DNA from: an uncultured Aliiroseovarius sp.
GTDB lineage: Bacteria > Pseudomonadota > Alphaproteobacteria > Rhodobacterales > Rhodobacteraceae
NCBI RefSeq assembly: GCF_947492455.1
Contig: NZ_CANLNB010000005.1
Location: 62,001 to 126,000, forward strand
Length of the DNA stretch: 64,000 bases
Reading direction: 5' to 3'
The position numbers and the translations under genes are program-made. The notes beneath the pieces were generated by a model. That model did not search any database and had not been told where the DNA came from. It worked only from the letters and a program-made list of their open reading frames with translations. Of the stretch, positions 17,191-26,420 are shown one piece after another (position 1 is the first letter of the stretch; each line of letters begins with the position of its first letter).

Positions 17191-18273
17191 ATGTTGTATT
17201 GGTTGACCGAGTTTTCGGATGGTGGCGATGTCTTCAACCTGTTTCGCTACATCACTTTCCGCTCGGGCGGGGCGTTCTTTACTGCGCTGATTTTCGGCTT
17301 CATGTTCGGCAAACCCCTGATCAACATCCTGCGTCGCAAGCAGGGTAAAGGTCAGCCGATCCGCGAGGATGGCCCGGAAAGCCACAAGGAAAAGCAGGGT
17401 ACTCCCACGATGGGCGGGCTGTTGATCCTGTCGGCGCTTCTGGTGGCCACTTTGATGTGGGCGCGGCTGGATAATCCTTATGTCTGGATCACCCTCTTTG
17501 TGACCTATGGCTTTGGTTTGATTGGCTTTGCGGATGATTTCGCCAAGGTCTCGAAGAACAACACTGCAGGTGTTTCGGGTAAGGTCCGTCTGGCAATCGG
17601 TCTGGCGATTGCAGCCATTGCGGGCTTCTGGGCGTCCAGTGTGCATCCCGAGGGGCTTCAGTACCAACTGGCCTTCCCGGTCTTCAAAGACACGCTTCTG
17701 AACATGGGCTTCTTCTTCATCCCCTTCGTGATGATCGTGATCGTCGGCTCTGCGAATGCGGTGAACCTGACGGACGGTCTGGACGGCTTGGCCATCATGC
17801 CGGTGATGATCGCAGCAGGAACTTTGGGCGTAATCGCTTATGCCGTTGGCCGTGTCGACTTCACCGAATATCTGGACGTGCACTATGTGCCGGGTACGGG
17901 TGAGCTCTTTGTCTTCACATCGGCCCTGATCGGAGGCGGCTTGGGCTTTTTGTGGTACAACGCACCGCCCGCCGCTGTGTTCATGGGCGACACCGGATCT
18001 CTTGCCCTTGGTGGCGCCTTGGGGGCCATCGCGGTTGCCACAAAGCACGAGATCGTGTTGGCCATCGTGGGTGGACTTTTCGTGGTCGAGGCGCTCTCGG
18101 TCATTATCCAAGTGCTGTATTACAAGAAGACCGGAAAGCGTGTCTTCCTGATGGCGCCGATCCACCACCACTTTGAGCACAAAGGCTGGCAAGAGCCCCA
18201 GATCGTCATTCGCTTCTGGATCATCTCGCTGATCCTGGCGCTGATCGGTCTGGCCACACTGAAGGTCCGCTAA
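17191..18273 (+). CDS. mraY: Phospho-MurNAc-pentapeptide translocase MraY
   Basis: An integral membrane enzyme that transfers phospho-MurNAc-pentapeptide to undecaprenyl phosphate, making lipid I. The 360 residues contain about ten membrane segments. Signature motifs: TPTMGG (about residues 71-76), the Asp-rich [33 protein letters not shown] and [11 protein letters not shown] near the C-terminus, all matching MraY. An intrinsic terminator follows 24 bases after the stop, so murD may be attenuated or separately transcribed. Confidence 0.97.
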   Translation: MLYWLTEFSDGGDVFNLFRYITFRSGGAFFTALIFGFMFGKPLINILRRKQGKGQPIREDGPESHKEKQGTPTMGGLLILSALLVATLMWARLDNPYVWITLFVTYGFGLIGFADDFAKVSKNNTAGVSGKVRLAIGLAIAAIAGFWASSVHPEGLQYQLAFPVFKDTLLNMGFFFIPFVMIVIVGSANAVNLTDGLDGLAIMPVMIAAGTLGVIAYAVGRVDFTEYLDVHYVPGTGELFVFTSALIGGGLGFLWYNAPPAAVFMGDTGSLALGGALGAIAVATKHEIVLAIVGGLFVVEALSVIIQVLYYKKTGKRVFLMAPIHHHFEHKGWQEPQIVIRFWIISLILALIGLATLKVR

Positions 18274-18296
18274 ACGTCATCAAACGTCTTCCAAAC

Positions 18297-18325
18297 GCCC
18301 CGCCCAACCGGCGGGGCTTTTGTTT
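18297..18325 (+). terminator. Intrinsic terminator between mraY and murD
   Basis: GCCCCGCC (18297-18304) pairs with GGCGGGGC (18310-18317), loop of five, followed by TTTTGTTTTT. It is strong and splits the dcw block into mraZ-mraY and murD; murD has its own good ribosome-binding site (AGGAGG) 50 bases further on. Confidence 0.85.
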
Positions 18326-18372
18326 TTGGGCCAAACCCTTTAGCGATATCTCAAGACAGACAGGAGGCACGC

Positions 18373-19779
18373 ATGATCCCGGTGAAAGGTTACGATGGTC
18401 GCAAGGTTGCGGTTCTGGGGCTTGGGCGCTCGGGGCTGGCCACGGCCCATGCGCTGGAAGCTGGCGGGGCCGAGGCGCTGTGCTGGGATGACGGGCAGGA
18501 AGCCCGCGAACGTGCCGAAGGGCAGGGGCTGATCCTGCACGACCTGAACAAGGGCAACGCGTGGGAAGACGTCGCCGCCTTGATCGTCAGTCCGGGCATT
18601 CCACACCTGTACCCTGAACCCAACAAGCTGATCGCTCGCGCGATGGAAGCAGGCGTGCCGGTGGACAACGATATTGGCCTCTTTTTCCGCAGCTTTGCTG
18701 ATCAGGAATGGGACAACTTCGACACCCTGCCGCGCATCGTGGCGGTGACGGGGTCGAATGGGAAGTCCACCACTTCGGCGCTGATCCATCATGTGTTGGA
18801 ACATGCGGGCAAGCCGACCCAGCTGGCGGGCAATATCGGCCGTGGTGTGTTGGACATTGACCCCGCCCATGATGGCGAGGTCGTCGTGCTTGAGCTGTCG
18901 AGCTATCAGACCGATCTGGCCCGTTCCCTGACCCCGGACATTGCGGTCTTCACCAACCTGTCGCCCGATCATCTGGATCGTCACGGCGGCATGGGCGGCT
19001 ATTTTGCGGCCAAGCGGCGTCTGTTCGCCGAGGGTGGCCCAGACCGCGCCGTGATCGGCGTGGACGAGGCCGAAGGCGCTTATCTGGCCGGCCAACTGTC
19101 CGAAGGCGCGGCAGATGACCGCGTGATCCGCATCTCGGTCGATCGCAAGCTGACCGGGCCGGGCTGGCAGGTCTTCGCCCGCAAGGGGTTCCTGTCCGAG
19201 TATCGTAAGGGGCGCCAGATCGCCTCGGTCGATCTGCGGGCTGTGAAGGGGCTGCCCGGTAGCCACAACCACCAGAACGCCTGTGCCGCTTATGCGGTGT
19301 GCCGGTCCATTGGGCTGGCCCCGAAAGTGATCGAGGACGCGTTCCACGCCTTCAAAGGCCTCCCGCATCGCTCGCAGCTGGTGGGTGAGAAAGACGGCGT
19401 GGCCTTCGTGAATGATTCAAAGGCCACCAACGTGGACAGCGCCCGCGCCGCCATTGGTGCCTTCAGCAACATCCGCTGGATTGCGGGCGGTTTGGGCAAG
19501 GATGGCGGGATCGAAAGCCTGTCGGATGCGCTTGGCAATGTGACCAAAGCCTATCTGATCGGCCATTCCGCCCGCGAGTTTGCCCTGCAACTGGGCGACG
19601 TCCCTTATGAGATCTGCGAGACGATGGCAAATGCCGTTGCGGCCGCCGCCAAAGATGCGAAATCCGGTGACACGGTGCTGCTGGCCCCCGCCGCTGCCAG
19701 CTTCGATCAATATCCCGATTTCGAAAAGCGGGGCGAGGACTTCACTCGGCTGGTTCAGGACCGTCTTCAGGATATGTGA
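18373..19779 (+). CDS. murD: UDP-MurNAc-L-alanine:D-glutamate ligase MurD
   Basis: MurD adds D-glutamate to UDP-MurNAc-L-Ala. The 468-residue ligase shows the N-terminal Rossmann-like domain ([14 protein letters not shown]), the P-loop [13 protein letters not shown] (about residues 122-134), [20 protein letters not shown] and the C-terminal [12 protein letters not shown] block, all MurD-specific. In most relatives ftsW and murG follow directly; here the next gene is an unrelated DUF3422 protein, so the dcw cluster breaks at this point. Confidence 0.96.
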   Translation: MIPVKGYDGRKVAVLGLGRSGLATAHALEAGGAEALCWDDGQEARERAEGQGLILHDLNKGNAWEDVAALIVSPGIPHLYPEPNKLIARAMEAGVPVDNDIGLFFRSFADQEWDNFDTLPRIVAVTGSNGKSTTSALIHHVLEHAGKPTQLAGNIGRGVLDIDPAHDGEVVVLELSSYQTDLARSLTPDIAVFTNLSPDHLDRHGGMGGYFAAKRRLFAEGGPDRAVIGVDEAEGAYLAGQLSEGAADDRVIRISVDRKLTGPGWQVFARKGFLSEYRKGRQIASVDLRAVKGLPGSHNHQNACAAYAVCRSIGLAPKVIEDAFHAFKGLPHRSQLVGEKDGVAFVNDSKATNVDSARAAIGAFSNIRWIAGGLGKDGGIESLSDALGNVTKAYLIGHSAREFALQLGDVPYEICETMANAVAAAAKDAKSGDTVLLAPAAASFDQYPDFEKRGEDFTRLVQDRLQDM

Positions 19780-19887
19780 GCGATACCGGTATTCCGCGGT
19801 ATGCTAAATCTCTCAAAAAACCCTTGTTTTTAAGGGGTTGTAATGTGTCTCGTCTCTGTTACGACTTTGCGCGTAGGAGACACGCGC

Positions 19888-21174
19888 ATGATGAATTTGA
19901 TCGACCATCCGGACCGCTATGACCTTGCGAACGAGCTGCACGCTCGCCCTTCGCCCGCGATCAGCGCGCCGGGGACTGCTGTCTATCTGGCAATCAAACG
20001 TCCGCAAAACGCGGCGAACCGGGATCGCGAGGCGGATCGCCAGCATCTGATTGCACTTCTGGATCGGTTCGGCGCGCCCCATCCCAGCCCCGGGTCGAAC
20101 CACTATTTCGGCGAAATCGGTCGCTACCATCTGAAGTGGGAGCAGCATAACGAGTTCGTCAGCTACACGGTGTTCTCGGATGGGATCTCGTCGCGGGCAT
20201 TTGATCCGGCGGCGTTTGATGTCTTCCCGGATGACTGGCTGGCGGATGCGCCCGGCGCCCGCATCACCTCGGCCCATATCCGGGTGCAGCAGATGCCGCC
20301 TGTCGAAAAGGACATGGACAAGCTAGTGCGCGAATGGTTCGTGTCGGAAAGCATTGCGTCGACCTGGGTGATTGATCGTTCGGCCATGGTTGCAGGGGAT
20401 TTTCGCATCGATCCTGCCGGACATATGCGGTTCGTCGCCTTCGTTTCCGAGGGCACCGGCAAACGCCGGATCGGTCGGATTGTGCAACGCCTATGCGAGA
20501 TTGAAACCTACAAGACCATGTCCATGCTAGGCTTCCCGGTGGCGCGTGACATCCATCGCCAGCTGCGCAATGTGGACGGCGAGCTGACCCATCTGGTCGG
20601 CACGATGAAGCGCGGGGACGAACCCGCCGAGGCGACGCTCAGCGAGCTATTGTCGATTTCAGCCGAACTGGAAGAGCTGATGGCCTCGACTTCGTTCCGG
20701 ATGGGTGCGACGCGGGCTTATGAAGCTATTCTGAACCAGCGCATTGGGGCGCTCAGGGAAGAGCGGTTCCGCGGGCGTCAGACGCTAAGCGAGTTCATGA
20801 TGCGCCGCTATGACCCCGCGATGCGCACCACCAAAAGCGCGGCGACGCAGTTGGAAAACATGGCGGCCCGGGCGGCGCGCGCGGGCGAGCTGTTGCGCAC
20901 CCGTGTTGATGTTGAACGGGCCGAGCAAAACCAGGCACTGCTGGAAAGCATGGATGCCCGCGCCAAAATGCAGCTGCGTTTGCAGGAAACGGTAGAAGGC
21001 CTGTCCGTCGTCGCGATCAGCTATTACGCGGTATCGCTGGCGGGCTATCTGTTCTATCCGCTCGCAGGCGCGCTGAACATGTCTAAGGGAACGCTGACGG
21101 CGATGCTTACGCTGCCTGTGGTGCTTCTGGTGTGGCTGTCGGTGCGTCGAATTCGGAAGTCGCTTGGCCACTGA
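19888..21174 (+). CDS. DUF3422 family membrane-anchored protein
   Basis: A 428-residue protein of the DUF3422 family, function unknown. The start at ATG 19888 (followed by a second ATG) is chosen because TAGGAGA lies seven bases ahead. The N-terminus carries the family hallmark HPDRYDLANELHARPSP. The middle (residues 200-340) is largely helical and charged, probably coiled coil, and two membrane segments sit at the C-terminus (about residues 370-390 and 400-418) before a basic tail, so most of the chain is likely cytoplasmic. Its 3' end overlaps the convergent yeeE-type gene by 68 bases. Nothing nearby suggests a role. Confidence 0.85.
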   Translation: MMNLIDHPDRYDLANELHARPSPAISAPGTAVYLAIKRPQNAANRDREADRQHLIALLDRFGAPHPSPGSNHYFGEIGRYHLKWEQHNEFVSYTVFSDGISSRAFDPAAFDVFPDDWLADAPGARITSAHIRVQQMPPVEKDMDKLVREWFVSESIASTWVIDRSAMVAGDFRIDPAGHMRFVAFVSEGTGKRRIGRIVQRLCEIETYKTMSMLGFPVARDIHRQLRNVDGELTHLVGTMKRGDEPAEATLSELLSISAELEELMASTSFRMGATRAYEAILNQRIGALREERFRGRQTLSEFMMRRYDPAMRTTKSAATQLENMAARAARAGELLRTRVDVERAEQNQALLESMDARAKMQLRLQETVEGLSVVAISYYAVSLAGYLFYPLAGALNMSKGTLTAMLTLPVVLLVWLSVRRIRKSLGH

Positions 21175-22171
21175 CCCGTGCATCGACGCGGGCTGCCAAC
21201 CAAGCGCCCGCGATGATGGCTAGCAGAGCAATCACAGCTGACGTCGACAGCGTTGCGACGCCCGAAAGGCCCGCACCCACGGTGCAGCCCCCGGCCAACA
21301 CGCCGCCCATGCCCATCAGTACTCCGCCTGACAGATAGCGGCCCATCTGGCCTGCGCCGTCAAAGCCCTGCCATGCAAAGCGCCCGGCGATCAGGGCAGA
21401 CAGGGCGGCGCCTGCAATGACGCCTCCGATCAGACCGGTTCCGAAATTGCCACCAACAGCGCTGGCTGCCGCGGTCCAAAAAAGCGTATCGGCCAAAGGT
21501 GCGGTGAAAGACAGGCTTTCCACGGCAATGGGGTCGAATTCGTCCATCAGGACCAATCCGGTTCCCAGCCAGCCCAGAGGCACGAGTGCGCCGAGCAAAA
21601 CCGCCGGTACCAGAACGCGCAACTTGGGACGAGCTTGCGCGATAAAGACAGCGGCCAGAGCGAGGGGCAATAGAGCGCCCAGGGCTGGCAGGGAAGGGGC
21701 GGCGAACTCAACCGCCCCCAGGGAGTTTCGAAGCGGCGCGAGGACGCCTTTCATCGTGGCAAGGGCGGCCAGCGCGGCCATGCCCAGAACGACGATCGCG
21801 CGCAGGTTGCCCGAGGACCCCAAAACGACCAGTCGCGACAGGCAACCGCGGGTCAGGACCATGCCTGCACCGAACATCAGGCCTCCAACGACGAGCGAGA
21901 GGATCGGCAAGGTGGGCGCGTGAAAGCGGTGGTCTGCGAAGTTGATCCAGCCTGCCCAGACCGCGCCTTGCGTGCCGATCACGGCAACGGCCAAAGCAGT
22001 CAGCCAGACGGCCAGCGCCTGACGGCCTTCGATGCCGGACCCGATCACGCCGCGACGCAGGCAGAAGCGCGTGACTTCGGCCAGAATGCCGAAAGCCGCA
22101 CCAAGGCCAAGCCCGAACAGGATCGAGGCTGTGCGTGGGGTCAGGGTCTCAAAACCGAAGGTCTCAAACAT
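21107..22171 (-). CDS. YeeE/YedE family sulfur-compound transporter (TsuA-like)
   Basis: A 354-residue membrane protein with about nine or ten hydrophobic segments and the cysteine motifs of the YeeE/YedE (sulphur transport) family: TRFCLRRG, LTRGCLSR and GGCTVGAG. In characterised TsuA proteins such cysteines line the path for thiosulfate. The start ATG 22171 has GGAGA eight bases ahead and precedes the first membrane segment; an in-frame extension upstream has no coding character. No TusA partner gene is adjacent. The C-terminal end overlaps the DUF3422 gene on the other strand. Substrate could be thiosulfate or another sulfur species. Confidence 0.85.
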   Translation of the reverse strand: MFETFGFETLTPRTASILFGLGLGAAFGILAEVTRFCLRRGVIGSGIEGRQALAVWLTALAVAVIGTQGAVWAGWINFADHRFHAPTLPILSLVVGGLMFGAGMVLTRGCLSRLVVLGSSGNLRAIVVLGMAALAALATMKGVLAPLRNSLGAVEFAAPSLPALGALLPLALAAVFIAQARPKLRVLVPAVLLGALVPLGWLGTGLVLMDEFDPIAVESLSFTAPLADTLFWTAAASAVGGNFGTGLIGGVIAGAALSALIAGRFAWQGFDGAGQMGRYLSGGVLMGMGGVLAGGCTVGAGLSGVATLSTSAVIALLAIIAGAWLAARVDARVSGQATSEFDAPTATPEAPQAA

Positions 22172-22367
22172 CTTCACGTCTCCGCATTTGGGAATATGTT
22201 CCATCTGGCGCGGGAAGTGGTGTTTCGCAACCCTTATAATGGGCGCTTCGTATGACTGGTGTGGGAAAAAGTTCTGACTACGGGGCTGCCTTGGAATAAT
22301 GGACCTCGAGGCGCGATGTGTTCGGATTGGCGGTCTAAAGCAGCGCACGCAGCGCTGACCCTTGTCC

Positions 22368-23267
22368 TTATTTGCGCCCCAAACCGCCACGCGGGTCCAG
22401 CGCATCCCGCAGCCCGTCGCCAAGGTAATTGGCGCACAGTACGGTCAGCGTGATCATCAGCCCCGGCCAGATCGCGCGGGCGGGTGTCAGCGTCAGATAC
22501 TCGGTTCCGTCAAACAGCAGTCGGCCCCATGTGGGGTGATCTGGCGGGAAACCCAGACCAAGGAAGCTCAGCGCGCTTTCGGTGATGATTGCGTTGGCCA
22601 GTCCCAGCGTAGCCGAGACGATGATCACACCCATCACGTTGGGCAGAATATGCCGCCGGATCAGCCCCCATGGCCTCAAGCCAAGGGCGGTAGCGGCGGT
22701 GACGAACTCGCGTTTCTTCAAGGCTAGCACTTCGGCGCGGAGAATGCGGGCGGTTTGCATCCAACTGGTCAGGCCGATCATCGCGACGATCAACAGGAAG
22801 ATCCCGGCCTCGGCCCCGAACAGACCGCGCAGGCTGTCGCGCCATAGCATGATCGTGACCAGAAGCAGGGGCAGGACGGGCAGGGCTAGAAACAGGTCGG
22901 TCAGCCGCATCAAGGGGGCGTCCAGCCAACGGACCATGCCCGCCAGAATGCCGACCGCTGCGCCGATCAGAATTGACAAGCCCATCGCAACAATACCCAC
23001 CAAGATCGTCACACGGCCACCTTGCAGGACGGCAGCGAACAGATCGCGGCCAAGATGGTCTGTGCCCATCGGGTGCGACAAGCTGGGCCCGAGGTTGCGG
23101 GCGGTGACGTTGATCTGTCCCGCTGCGTGCGGCCACAGGATTGGGCCGATCAGGACGGCAAGAAGGATCAGTGCCAGCACACCGCCTCCGATCACAGCGC
23201 CCTTGTGCCGCTGAAACCGCCGCCAGAACCCGGTGGGTGGGGCGTTGAGGGCCAACAGATCAGTCAT
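22368..23267 (-). CDS. ABC peptide transporter permease, DppC type
   Basis: The second inner-membrane subunit of a nickel/peptide/opine ABC importer (299 residues, about six membrane segments). It carries the DppC-type N-terminal OppC segment, the MGTDHLGRDLF motif, and the permease EAA loop (FVTAATALG ... LPNVMGVIIV) through which the ATPases act. The start ATG 23267 overlaps the end of the DppB-type gene by eight bases, showing translational coupling. No ATP-binding subunit follows; the next minus-strand gene is the YeeE-type transporter, so ATPases must come from another locus. Confidence 0.9.
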   Translation of the reverse strand: MTDLLALNAPPTGFWRRFQRHKGAVIGGGVLALILLAVLIGPILWPHAAGQINVTARNLGPSLSHPMGTDHLGRDLFAAVLQGGRVTILVGIVAMGLSILIGAAVGILAGMVRWLDAPLMRLTDLFLALPVLPLLLVTIMLWRDSLRGLFGAEAGIFLLIVAMIGLTSWMQTARILRAEVLALKKREFVTAATALGLRPWGLIRRHILPNVMGVIIVSATLGLANAIITESALSFLGLGFPPDHPTWGRLLFDGTEYLTLTPARAIWPGLMITLTVLCANYLGDGLRDALDPRGGLGRK

Positions 23268-24270
23268 AGCTGATCCTCGGGTCCAGCAGGCCATAGGCGA
23301 TGTCGGCCAGAAGGTTAAAGAGGACGATCAGCACCGCGAACAGGAAGGTCAGGGTCTGCACGACGGGCAGATCGCCGCTTTGGATCGATGAAATCAGAAG
23401 CGCGCCGATCCCGTTGATCTTGAAAATCTGCTCGGTGATGATGGCGCCCGCCAGCACCTGTGGGATGCCCAAGGCGATCACGGTGACAACGGGCAGCATC
23501 GAGTTGCGGGCCACATGGGCCAGCACCACGCGGCGCTCGGACGCGCCTTTCGCACGGGCGGTGCGGACACAATCGTGGTGCAGGTTCTCCAACATAGACG
23601 CGCGCATATAGCGGCTGATTTGGGCGGCGTTGTAGAGCGCAAGGATGGTGACCGGCATGACCATCTGGCGCAATTGGGCCAGAAAGCTCTCCCACCCAGT
23701 GACGGTCAGCGTCGTGTCATAGACCGACGGGAACCAGTTCAGTTTCACCGCGAAGATCACGATCATCACCACGCCCAGAAAGAAGGACGGGACCGAATAG
23801 CCGATCATCGAGATGAAGCTGCCCAGATGATCGAACCACCCGTGTTGGCGGTACGCCGAATAGATGCCAACGGGCAGGGCGATCAGGATGCCGATGACAT
23901 AGGACGAGCCCACGACCCATAAAGTCTGGGGCAGACGCTCGGCAATTAGCTCCACCACGGGCGCACGCGACGCCCAGCTGAGGACGCGCAGACGGTCGGG
24001 GTCTCCGAAGCTAAGGCCGGTCAGATCGGTCAGCCAGTTCAGCGGTTCATGGATGAAAAACTGTTTGCACCACAGAAGATAGCGGGTCACCAGCGGATCC
24101 CCCATGCCCAACGCCTCGCGCAGTTGGGCGCGGGTCTCGGCGGGGATCGACATGGGCAGATTTGCGGTGGGGTCGTTCGGGGCCATATCCATCAAAAGGA
24201 AGATGGCGAAGCTGATGAAAATCAGCACGGGAACCGAGAAAGCAAGCCTGCGCAAACAATAGGTTAACAT
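23260..24270 (-). CDS. ABC peptide transporter permease, DppB type
   Basis: The first permease of the same importer, 336 residues, with an N-terminal membrane segment (LRRLAFSVPVLIFISFAIFL), a periplasmic segment and five further membrane helices. The EAA loop is at VRTARAKGASERRVVLAHVA, and the family's typical end DPRISYD is present. It lies 66 bases downstream of the binding protein gene and overlaps the DppC-type gene. The pair transports substrates delivered by the periplasmic binding protein; specificity cannot be read from the permeases. Confidence 0.91.
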   Translation of the reverse strand: MLTYCLRRLAFSVPVLIFISFAIFLLMDMAPNDPTANLPMSIPAETRAQLREALGMGDPLVTRYLLWCKQFFIHEPLNWLTDLTGLSFGDPDRLRVLSWASRAPVVELIAERLPQTLWVVGSSYVIGILIALPVGIYSAYRQHGWFDHLGSFISMIGYSVPSFFLGVVMIVIFAVKLNWFPSVYDTTLTVTGWESFLAQLRQMVMPVTILALYNAAQISRYMRASMLENLHHDCVRTARAKGASERRVVLAHVARNSMLPVVTVIALGIPQVLAGAIITEQIFKINGIGALLISSIQSGDLPVVQTLTFLFAVLIVLFNLLADIAYGLLDPRISYD

Positions 24271-24336
24271 GGGCGGTCGACGGCCTTTGGTTCCGGGGTG
24301 CGGCCAGACACTAGCCGCACCACCAGTCTAGCGGTC

Positions 24337-26046
24337 TTACTTGTCGCGGGTCCAGTCCGCGATGTTCCAAAGTTCGCTGTCCCAGACATTCATCCGCACG
24401 CCCTCAAGCGAATTGGCATGGGCCGAGACCTCGCCACGGTGCACCAGCGGGATCAGTGCGCCCGCCTGCATCAACATATCGTTTAGCTGTTTCGAAATCG
24501 CGATCCGTTCGTCGATCCCTACCGTGTTGCCAAGCTTGGCCAGCAGCGCGTCATAGTCCGGATCGCAATAGCGCGGCACGTTCATGCCGGACCAGCCGTT
24601 TTCGGGCGTCGGGATCGACGCGCAGGCCCAGTTGTTCAGGTAGGGCTCGGGATCGTTGCCGGGGAAGAAATTGGTGAACATCTCGAGGTCAGCATAGAAT
24701 TTCTGATAGGTGTCCGGGCTGGACTGGTCACCACCGAAGAAGACCGCAGGCGCGATGGCGCGCAGCTCGGTCGCGACGCCGATTTCGGCCCACCACGCTT
24801 TCAAAAGATCTTGCGTGGTCTGGCGCACCGGATTGACCGAGGTCTGATAGAGCATGGTCATCGAGACACCATCCTTATCGCGGATTCCGTCACCGTCCGT
24901 GTCGGTCCAGCCAGCCTCGTCCAGCAGAGCACGGGCGGCGTCCAGATCTTGCGTCAGGCAGGCGTCGTTCGCGCCCGAGGCATAGATGGCCGGGGCGGCA
25001 AGCACATCACAGGTCGGGCGACCGGCATCGCCGTACGCAATGTCGATCAAGGTACTGCGATCAATCGCCAAAGACAGGGCTTTGGTCACGCGCGGATTGG
25101 CAAGGAAGGGGTGTACGCCGCCGTCTCGAGTCGAGCGCGCATCGCCCAAACCAGCCGCCGAGTTGGTCAGGTTGACCTGCAGGCGTTCCACAGCGGTCCC
25201 GAAGGACGACACGACCTGACCTTTACCTGCGGATTTCATTTGGCCCAGCACTTGCGGGTCCAACTGAAGGTTCCACGCATAGTCAAATTCGCCGGTTTCC
25301 AATACTGCGCGGGCCGCGCCCGAGGCATCGCCGCCACCTTTGATGATCACTTTGGTGAAGCCCGGCTTGTCCGCGTCGCGGTAGTGGGGATTGATGTCAT
25401 AGGTGACCACATCGCCCGGTTTGAAATCCGTGATCTGATAGGGGCCAGTGCCAATCGGAGCGAGGTTCTGGGCCGAGCAATTCAACGCATTTGGCCCCAT
25501 ACAATCCGCAAACTGAATAGCCTGCAGAACAGGAACCTCAAGGCCCACGAAAGGCGCATAGGGATAGGGTTTGGGCTTCGAGAAGCTGATTTTCACCGTA
25601 TGGGGATCCAGCGCCTCGACCTTTTCGACGTCGGTGAACTTGGCGGTCATCTGGCAACCGCTCTCGGCATCCATGCAGTAATTCGCAGTAAAGACCACGT
25701 CATCGGCAGTGAATTCACTGCCATCTGACCACATGATCCCGGGCTTTAGAACCCATGTAATCGACTGCAAATCCGCAGCAATGCCACCATTATCCAAGGT
25801 TGGAATCGCCTGAGCCAGCCATGGGACCATTTTTCCGGTTTCATCATGGCGGGCGAGGGGTTCCAGCACCAGCGACGCGGGCTCGGAATCCTTGGGGCCA
25901 GAGGCAAGGTAGGGATTCAATAGCGTCGGCGCCTGCCAATAGATCAGGTTCAGATCACCCTGCGATCCGCGCTCGGCATAGGCGGCGGTGGTCAGGGCGG
26001 AAACACTGAGTGCTGCAAGGGGTATATATTTGAAAACAGAAGGCAT
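24337..26046 (-). CDS. ABC transporter periplasmic substrate-binding protein, peptide family 5
   Basis: The solute-binding protein of the importer, 569 residues, SBP_bac_5 family (DppA/OppA-like). The start at 26046 gives a clean signal peptide (residues 1-23, ending in T-A-A-Y-A) ahead of the mature protein; an in-frame 65-residue extension upstream spoils it. Typical segments are WVLKPGIMWSDGSEFTADDV, the LDPHTVKISF strand, and DYAWNLQ. The chain is long for the family (500-540), consistent with peptide-type cargo. The nearby divergent M20 amidohydrolase (26421) suggests acylated amino acids or small peptides as possible cargo, but this is only context. Confidence 0.9.
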   Translation of the reverse strand: MPSVFKYIPLAALSVSALTTAAYAERGSQGDLNLIYWQAPTLLNPYLASGPKDSEPASLVLEPLARHDETGKMVPWLAQAIPTLDNGGIAADLQSITWVLKPGIMWSDGSEFTADDVVFTANYCMDAESGCQMTAKFTDVEKVEALDPHTVKISFSKPKPYPYAPFVGLEVPVLQAIQFADCMGPNALNCSAQNLAPIGTGPYQITDFKPGDVVTYDINPHYRDADKPGFTKVIIKGGGDASGAARAVLETGEFDYAWNLQLDPQVLGQMKSAGKGQVVSSFGTAVERLQVNLTNSAAGLGDARSTRDGGVHPFLANPRVTKALSLAIDRSTLIDIAYGDAGRPTCDVLAAPAIYASGANDACLTQDLDAARALLDEAGWTDTDGDGIRDKDGVSMTMLYQTSVNPVRQTTQDLLKAWWAEIGVATELRAIAPAVFFGGDQSSPDTYQKFYADLEMFTNFFPGNDPEPYLNNWACASIPTPENGWSGMNVPRYCDPDYDALLAKLGNTVGIDERIAISKQLNDMLMQAGALIPLVHRGEVSAHANSLEGVRMNVWDSELWNIADWTRDK

Positions 26047-26420
26047 TTTTCGTCGCTTCCCTAGGTCATTCCGCAAGCCATCCCTGCTGTACACAGAGAG
26101 ATAGCAGTGCAAGTTCGATTGTTTGTGGCAGAAAACAAACTCAAACACCCATGTCGCGCGCTGCCAAACCTGTGAGCAATATGACACTGTATTGCAGGCC
26201 AGTTGCAAGGGGACGAAGACGGGTTTCGATGAAATCGCCATGCTGTTGCATTTCTAATTTTGGTGGAATTCAAAGGTATTGAAGGTCTCCAAGTTTTGGC
26301 ATTCAGGTGCCCGTGACAGGGGGGATCGCAGAGACGTGTCTTGAGCCGCCGAGGGTTTCTGGGCATTGTCGTCTGCAAGGCGCATCTGCCGCGACCAACC
26401 CCAACGAAAAGGATGATCCT
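26047..26420. other. Divergent intergenic region between the binding protein gene and the M20 amidohydrolase gene
   Basis: This 374-base region must carry promoters for both directions. I find no -35/-10 pair or inverted repeat strong enough to call. Short frames here on either strand lack ribosome-binding sites. The right end holds AAAAGGAT (26407-26414), the site that fixes the TTG start of the amidohydrolase gene. Confidence 0.5.

Noticed and set aside
19783-19802. ATACCG/CGGTAT hairpin after murD as a terminator
   Set aside because: Only six pairs and no T-run follow; too weak to call.
22341-22357. CAGCGC/GCGCTG hairpin after the DppC-type permease as a terminator
   Set aside because: On the minus strand only three T follow a six-pair stem; possible but not supported enough to list.
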